Shown here: positions 58,771 through 64,000 of the stretch, one piece after another
How the letters are laid out: each line of letters begins with the position of its first letter
Numbering within the stretch: the stretch's first letter is position 1
Source of the DNA: Exobasidium rhododendri
Lineage: Eukaryota; Basidiomycota; Exobasidiomycetes; Exobasidiales; Exobasidiaceae
Reading direction: 5' to 3'
DNA: 64,000 nt
Assembly: GCA_026210745.1 (NCBI GenBank)
Contig: CP110632.1
Location: forward strand, 2,169,001-2,233,000
Made by a program: the position numbers and the translations under genes
Notes under the pieces: model-generated
Told to the model about the DNA's origin: nothing
Databases searched by the model: none
The model's input: only the letters and a program-made list of their open reading frames with translations

Positions 58771-61700
58771 ATGGAGACAAGGTCACGCAAGCAGAGCGAA
58801 AGTCAGACCTCTGTTGGACAGTCTGAGTTCTCATTTGACGACGATGACGATGTTGCCGGTTTGGAAGAAGCCTTGGCTGCAGCGGAGGGGATGTCTGTGT
58901 CATCCAGGCCTGCACTTGTCCAGCGGACCGGACGCCCCGAGGGAGAGAAGGGCGAGCTTAAGCTATCAAACAAGCGGGGGAGAGACGAGGAAGAGGTGAA
59001 GGAGCACTGGGAAGGTGAAGAAAGAACGAAAGCGTACCTGGAAGAAGATGCCTACAAGCCTTCTGCGTTTGGTGATTTCAAAGCGTACATGCAGAAGAAG
59101 CGGCTGAAGCTAAAGATTCAGGAGTCATCCATGACAGATGACGAAGCTCGAGCAGCAGCAGGCTCTTTACAGCCAGTAGAGATCAAGTCACTCCCTCCAC
59201 TGTTCAAAGGCACGAATATCTACATCAACGGGCACACAAACCCGCCATATGGCGAGCTGCGAAGAATTCTACATATGTACGGTGGCTCTCTGATGCCTTA
59301 CCTGGATCAAAAGACTCCAGTGACGCACATACTAGCCTCTAACTTGACTGCAAAGAAGCGGATTGAATTCAAGGACTACAAGGTTGTCCGGCCAGAATGG
59401 GTTACGCAGTCGGTGCAAGAAGGGAAAAGATTGGATTGGCGTGATTTCAGGTGCGCCGAGGATGCGTCTGGTGCTATGAAGATGGGTGCTCTGCAAGGCA
59501 GAGCAGTCGCAGGAAAGCAAGAGAAAAGGGCGACCAGAAGCAGAGAAGAAGATCTTGAAGAGGCGAGACGGGAGGCTGCTAAAGGTGACTGGAGATCTCT
59601 AGCAGTCAACGATGCAGGTGCTCTTTCAGCTTTCAATGGATCGGGAACCGGACCAGGTGCACTAGGCGGGGTCGGGCCCTGGGGTAGAGGAAGCCGGCAG
59701 AAAACTTTGGCCGGATGGGCCAAGAAGCCAAGCCATGGTGATGTGCAGAGAGCAGATTTCGAAGTGCATGCGACTGGGCCTTTGAAGCCTGCAGAAGCGC
59801 ACAATACAAAGGAGGAGAAAGCGCCAAAGAGATCGCAGAGCGAAGAATTGTGGCTAGAGAACCTCGAGACACCACCCAAACCGGCCAGCAGCTCAGACTC
59901 GATAAGACGAGCGGACGATAAGAAGGAGCATTTGCCGAAAGTAGATACCGCAGAGGCGCCGGTGGAAGACTTACTGAGAGATGATCACGCAATAGGAAAC
60001 GAAGCATTGTCAGCATCAGCCATCCATGCCGCAGGACACCTTCATCCTAAGCATCCTTATGCTTCGCGACACTCGAACATTACTGCTGCTCAGCTCCTCG
60101 CTTCACCCTCCTGGAGACAACGAAACACAGCGACAAGTGATGATTTCTTGGCAGGTTACTTTGGAAAGAGCCGTCTGCACCATCTGAGTACTTGGAAGAG
60201 CGAGATGAAAGAGATGGTCAGCCAGGCCTTACGTGATGCCAAGAAAGAGCAGGGAAGTGCGGATCTGCCAAAAGGAGTCCGACGAGTCATCATGCACATC
60301 GATTTCGACGCCTTCTTTGTCAGCGTAGGCCTGAGAAAACGGCCAGACCTTTCCGAAAGAGCTGTTGTCGTCTGTCACGGGTCCTCCCTGCAAGAGAGCG
60401 GCGATCAGACCGACGGCGGTAGCACGGTACACAGTACGTCGGAGATTGCATCTTGTAATTACATAGCTCGTACGTTTGGAATCAAGAACGGCATGAGTCT
60501 AGGGCAAGCAAAGAGGCTCTGTGATGATGTCCAAACGATTCCGTATGATTTTGTGGGCTACAACGATGTCGCCATCAAATTCTACACGCTCTTGCTTCTG
60601 CATGCTGATGCACTAGAAGCCGTCAGTATCGATGAAGCCTTGATCGATGTCAGTCTGTTGCTGGATGAGATGCGAAGTGGCAAAGAAAGCAGTTCACCTG
60701 AGAGGAATCGACTGAGAAGTCAGTACAAAGCATTGATGAACAGTCAAGGTCAGTCGTGGACCGAAGAGAAGCAACTAGCGGAGGCTTTGCGGGACGAGAT
60801 ACGTGAAGCTACGAACTGCGAGGCCAGTATCGGAATCGGCGACAATGTTCTCTTGGCGAGGACAGCAACACGCAAGGCAAAGCCTGGTGGTTCTTTCCAT
60901 CTGCGACTGGAGGAATTCGATGCATTTGCTGCCGACTTGGATGTCGATGAGCTGCATGGTATTGGCTGGAGCATTCGAAACCGATGCAAGGATACGTTTG
61001 GAACATGCAAGATTGGCGAACTGAAGAGCCAAAGTTCGAGGGCAAGATTGGTTGTTGAATTTGGTGAAAAGCAGGGTGTGACGATTTGGGATAAACTGCA
61101 TGGAAGAGAAAGGAGCCGGCTGGAGTCGGTGAAGCCTAGGCAGAGTTGTGGCACCAGTATCAACTACGCTATACGATTCGAGACAGACCAGGAAGCCAAG
61201 GAGTTCGTGCTGAAATTGTGTGAAGAAGTCTCGAATCGTCTTCAGGCGATACAGATGGTAGGCAGAGTGTGCTCTATCAGTATCATGGTTCGATCAAAGG
61301 AAGCGCCAATCGAAGCGCCAAAATTCTTGGGCCATGGGATCTGTGACACGCTGAATCGTAGTGCTCCTTTTGCGAAACCGACGGATGAAAAGGACGCCAT
61401 CTTTAGCGCAGCCTGGAGATTGTTGTCAGCTTTGAGAATCAAGGCGGATCAATTGAGAGGTATAGGGGTGAGTTGCCAGAAGCTGCAAGCAAAGGATGCC
61501 AATACCCGAGAGTCTGGTCAGGGAACGCTACATTTCACAGCTCCAATGACTACAAAGCACGGCAAGGGAGAAGGATATCAGAAAGAGGAGTTGTTTTTGG
61601 CAGAAGAGGGGAATGATGAAAAGCACGACGAGCTACTGCAACGAGAGCTCGAACCAGGTCCGTCGGGAGTGGAGCACAGGAGGAGGTCGACTTCACCCGA

Positions 61701-63045
61701 GATCGCCGAAGAGGGTAGAACACACGAAGCAACGATCGAATCCTTCGACAGGACACCGTTCCCACCTTCCACCCAATTTATCATTCCTCCTGCTTCTCAG
61801 CTAGACCCCGACGTTATTGCTGCACTCCCCGACAAGATCCAGGCGCAGATTCGCTTAGCTCAACAGCGCAAGGAAGTATCTGGCGAGCTACTGATACCCG
61901 CTGCTGCTGCTCCTCCTCCCTCTACTGCAAGAGCTACCTCTGCCGAACCTGCCATGACGTCTACACCCAAAGCCGCATCGATCAATCCGAGTACACCTCG
62001 GAAAGACAAGAAAGTCATCAATCCCTTCGTAGCAATGAGAGCAGCTTCCACTACACCGACAAAGAAGTCGCTCAAGAAGGTTGTCGCAACAGCAGCGCCG
62101 ACCTTTGAATTACCAAGATTTTCTCAATTGGATCAGTCGGTCTTGGCGGAGCTACCTAAAGATGTTCGAGATGAGATTCTCAGGGAGGCGAGGATGGCGG
62201 GAGAGTCTTCCATGACGACTAGATCGGTGGGCGGCGAGGGCAGTAGCAGCAATAGCACTAGCACACCGCGAAAGAGGCAGCAGTATCTCGACCTAGGACT
62301 GTCGAGGGTAGGACATGAATCGAGAACACCGAGTAAGCTCAACCCGAGGTTCCATTCTATTTCCGACATTGGAAAGGCGGCCAAGAGTGGTGTAGCGGCG
62401 GCAAGTGCAGGTGCAACGACGACATCAGTCATCGCTGAACATCTCTTAGAGCCGAGGCTCGTGAGCGAGAAAGACCTGATTCGACTAGAGATTGATCCAG
62501 AGTTCTTTGCTGCTCTACCGGAAGAAGTGCAGAGGGAGACGTTGAAAGAACAAGCTGCCTATGTGAGCGATAAACAGGCTCGATTCAAGTCCGGAAAGCA
62601 CATTCAAGAGTTGAGTCTGGTGGAGGAGAGAAGGCTGCAGACGCAGCTCGCCTACCCTTTGGAAGGTCGTCACAACACTTTTATGGCAACACCGATTTGT
62701 ACGTCTGAATTGTATGTAGCCTCGCTTCCGAGCCTCAAGGGCAAAACCACCTTGGAGGAGATCAGAAACTTACTTGGCATCTGGTATCTTCAGTTCCAAT
62801 CAACCGGCCCGAGACAGAAAGACGTAGATCGCTTTGCCAAATTCCTGCTGGAGTGTGCAGAGTCTTCGGATCTGGATCAACTGATCAAAGTTCGGGGTGT
62901 GCTCAAGTGGTGGAAAGAGCTCATGGACCGAGAGGCCGTCGAAGAAACGTCGCGCAAACAATGGACAATTGCCTTTGAAGAGGTCAAAGGTCACGTAAAC
63001 GAGAGAGTAAGGGCAAACTTCGGAGCAGACGTATCGTTGAAGTGA
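58771..63045 (+). CDS. REV1: REV1 translesion DNA polymerase
   Basis: Single exon, 1424 aa. Y-family deoxycytidyl transferase and scaffold for translesion synthesis in the nucleus. BRCT domain at about 140-225 (FKGTNIYINGHTNPPYGELR, then PEWVTQSVQEGKRLDW). Polymerase domain from about 507: MHIDFDAFFVSVGLRKRP, EIASCNYIARTFGIKNGM, the catalytic EAVSIDEALIDVS near 615, and ASIGIGDNVLLARTATRKAKP. In the C-terminal third there are three ubiquitin-binding-motif-like segments: QLDPDVIAALPDKIQAQI (about 1010), QLDQSVLAELPKDVRDEI (about 1120) and EIDPEFFAALPEEVQRET (about 1240). Residues 1313-1424 form the Rev1 C-terminal domain that binds other polymerases. It is longer than yeast Rev1 (985 aa) owing to low-complexity linkers. 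Confidence 0.95.
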   Translation: METRSRKQSESQTSVGQSEFSFDDDDDVAGLEEALAAAEGMSVSSRPALVQRTGRPEGEKGELKLSNKRGRDEEEVKEHWEGEERTKAYLEEDAYKPSAFGDFKAYMQKKRLKLKIQESSMTDDEARAAAGSLQPVEIKSLPPLFKGTNIYINGHTNPPYGELRRILHMYGGSLMPYLDQKTPVTHILASNLTAKKRIEFKDYKVVRPEWVTQSVQEGKRLDWRDFRCAEDASGAMKMGALQGRAVAGKQEKRATRSREEDLEEARREAAKGDWRSLAVNDAGALSAFNGSGTGPGALGGVGPWGRGSRQKTLAGWAKKPSHGDVQRADFEVHATGPLKPAEAHNTKEEKAPKRSQSEELWLENLETPPKPASSSDSIRRADDKKEHLPKVDTAEAPVEDLLRDDHAIGNEALSASAIHAAGHLHPKHPYASRHSNITAAQLLASPSWRQRNTATSDDFLAGYFGKSRLHHLSTWKSEMKEMVSQALRDAKKEQGSADLPKGVRRVIMHIDFDAFFVSVGLRKRPDLSERAVVVCHGSSLQESGDQTDGGSTVHSTSEIASCNYIARTFGIKNGMSLGQAKRLCDDVQTIPYDFVGYNDVAIKFYTLLLLHADALEAVSIDEALIDVSLLLDEMRSGKESSSPERNRLRSQYKALMNSQGQSWTEEKQLAEALRDEIREATNCEASIGIGDNVLLARTATRKAKPGGSFHLRLEEFDAFAADLDVDELHGIGWSIRNRCKDTFGTCKIGELKSQSSRARLVVEFGEKQGVTIWDKLHGRERSRLESVKPRQSCGTSINYAIRFETDQEAKEFVLKLCEEVSNRLQAIQMVGRVCSISIMVRSKEAPIEAPKFLGHGICDTLNRSAPFAKPTDEKDAIFSAAWRLLSALRIKADQLRGIGVSCQKLQAKDANTRESGQGTLHFTAPMTTKHGKGEGYQKEELFLAEEGNDEKHDELLQRELEPGPSGVEHRRRSTSPEIAEEGRTHEATIESFDRTPFPPSTQFIIPPASQLDPDVIAALPDKIQAQIRLAQQRKEVSGELLIPAAAAPPPSTARATSAEPAMTSTPKAASINPSTPRKDKKVINPFVAMRAASTTPTKKSLKKVVATAAPTFELPRFSQLDQSVLAELPKDVRDEILREARMAGESSMTTRSVGGEGSSSNSTSTPRKRQQYLDLGLSRVGHESRTPSKLNPRFHSISDIGKAAKSGVAAASAGATTTSVIAEHLLEPRLVSEKDLIRLEIDPEFFAALPEEVQRETLKEQAAYVSDKQARFKSGKHIQELSLVEERRLQTQLAYPLEGRHNTFMATPICTSELYVASLPSLKGKTTLEEIRNLLGIWYLQFQSTGPRQKDVDRFAKFLLECAESSDLDQLIKVRGVLKWWKELMDREAVEETSRKQWTIAFEEVKGHVNERVRANFGADVSLK

Positions 63046-63104
63046 AGAAATTAGGCATTCACACCACTCGCTGCCTCCATCTGTATAATTAACATCATCT
63101 GTAT

Positions 63105-63974
63105 TCAATATCCATACTTTTTCTGTGCCATCTTCGCCATGACTGATGGTCTGCGTGGTGAAGGGGAAAAGGCGATGGTTAAGCGTGACAGGCGCGGATT
63201 CGCGTTAGATCAACTCAATCATCTTTACTCACAGGGTCGGCAGCAACCTTCTTGCCAGCCAATACTTTGCCGGTAGCTCTTCCACTCCTTCTAGATATCG
63301 GTCCACCGCATGGATGCACTTTGCGGCCACATGTGAGGTTGTGAGACCGTCACCTTTTCCTTTTCCCTTCCAACTATCATCAATAGCTCCAGACGATTCT
63401 ACCGATCCATCCACAGCACTCTTGCGAAAATCAGAGAGGATCGTCCCGGGTAGAGTTGCGTGAAAGGTGACTTTTGCTCGCTTCGGACTCGCAGTACTTG
63501 AAGCAGCTTGAGAAGCAGCTTCAATACCTACTGATTGAAAGCATATCAACTGTGCTGCTTTGGAGCTACCGTAGAGAGGCCGAGTCGGAGCGGGTATGTA
63601 GGCAGAGATACTGGAGAGCAGGTTGATGCTGGGTGCCAGCGATGTTGTCTGAAGCATGGGGAGCTGAGAAAGATTTTTTTTTCTACTGTTCAGCGCTTGT
63701 CACGGCATAAATAGAAGAGAGAAGTTTACACTCACGAACGTCGTCAGAACGAGCGAAGTGGCCACCACATTGACATTGTTGATTTGCTGATGAGCCTCTT
63801 GGACCACGAGCAGCCCATTGACGTCCGCTTCGATTTTGCTCGATTGTGGGGTCAGGTTGGGGAGCAACTCCGCTCTTGCTGTACTCCTGATGGGATCTAT
63901 GCCTGCAATTCCTAGCAAAGGTCTCAGAGCCGAGACACCAAAGCAGATGTGAAGCGTATCGATGCCACCGAAAG
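63105..63974 (-). CDS. short-chain dehydrogenase/reductase (5' end outside window)
   Basis: Minus-strand gene, partial. Visible exons: 63974-63736, 63663-63233 and 63150-63105; the first visible exon begins in mid-codon after a TTGCAG acceptor, and an in-frame TGA just upstream shows that an intron lies there. The SDR active site is seen as Ser in INLLSSISAY and the YxxxK motif in LYGSSKAAQ. Upstream is the region IDTLHICFGVSALRPLLG, corresponding to the NNAG region of the Rossmann fold, and VNVVATSLVLTTFLPML. The C-terminus (AKYWLARRLLP, then KMAQKKYGY) resembles membrane-associated DHRS7-type SDRs. The N-terminal cofactor-binding Gly motif is outside the window. It is convergent with REV1, with only 59 bp between stops. 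Confidence 0.85.
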
Positions 63975-64000
63975 CTGCAATTCATTTCCAAGACAGAAGT

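Overview
The window is nuclear DNA of a fungus, most likely a basidiomycete. Genes are split by short spliceosomal introns (mostly 60-145 nt, donors usually GTGAGT or GTAAGT). The protein families are typically fungal: a Zn2Cys6 regulator, Ssk1/Mcs4, a nitrate reductase and a Rieske-bearing nitrite reductase, and Vid24/GID4. In the Zn cluster the last two cysteines are far apart and lie next to a CxQCARAW motif, a form I associate with basidiomycetes. The Ustilaginomycotina are my best guess, but this is inference. Exon-intron models were built by hand from reading frame, splice sites and family conservation. Coordinates are CDS only; no UTRs were mapped.

Layout. 1-2.98 kb: no convincing gene, but a 379-bp MITE-like element with TA duplications. 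3.0-6.0 kb: Zn2Cys6 transcription factor (+). 6.8-14.1 kb: a chromosome-biology block of Rap1 (telomere, +), RanGAP (Ran GTPase cycle, -) and shugoshin (centromeric cohesion, +). 14.5-15.0 kb: small secreted protein (-). 15.6-21.5 kb: Slh1/ASCC3 helicase (-), divergent from a RING-CH membrane E3 ligase (+, 21.8-23.6 kb). 23.7-25.1 kb: Ssk1/Mcs4-type response regulator (-), divergent from a Tvp38/VTT membrane protein (+, 26.1-28.3 kb). 28.3-30.8 kb: gene-poor, with a tRNA-like relic.

30.8-44.4 kb is a nitrate-assimilation cluster: high-affinity nitrate/nitrite transporter (+), nitrate reductase (-) and nitrite reductase (+). The two reductases diverge from a 1.3-kb intergenic region rich in GATA-factor sites. 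Between transporter and reductases sit mitochondrial methionyl-tRNA synthetase (+) and RIB3 (riboflavin synthesis, -). Both reductases use FAD, so RIB3 may not be a neutral neighbour.

44.6-64 kb: SLC41-type Mg2+ transporter with a 22-nt microexon (-), membrane-anchored GH17 glucanase (-), small secreted peptide precursor with dibasic sites (+), GID4 substrate receptor (-), YjlB-type cupin (-), adenylate kinase (-) divergent from the glycine-cleavage H protein (+), a single-pass membrane protein with a PY motif (-) divergent from REV1 (+), and a short-chain dehydrogenase (-) that runs off the right edge. Several convergent gene pairs are separated by low-complexity purine or TG tracts. I found no rRNA, CRISPR, intact transposase gene or functional tRNA, and no clear undescribed multi-gene system. 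The most novel-looking items are the secreted peptide precursor, the extended RanGAP tail, and the nitrate cluster carrying RIB3.
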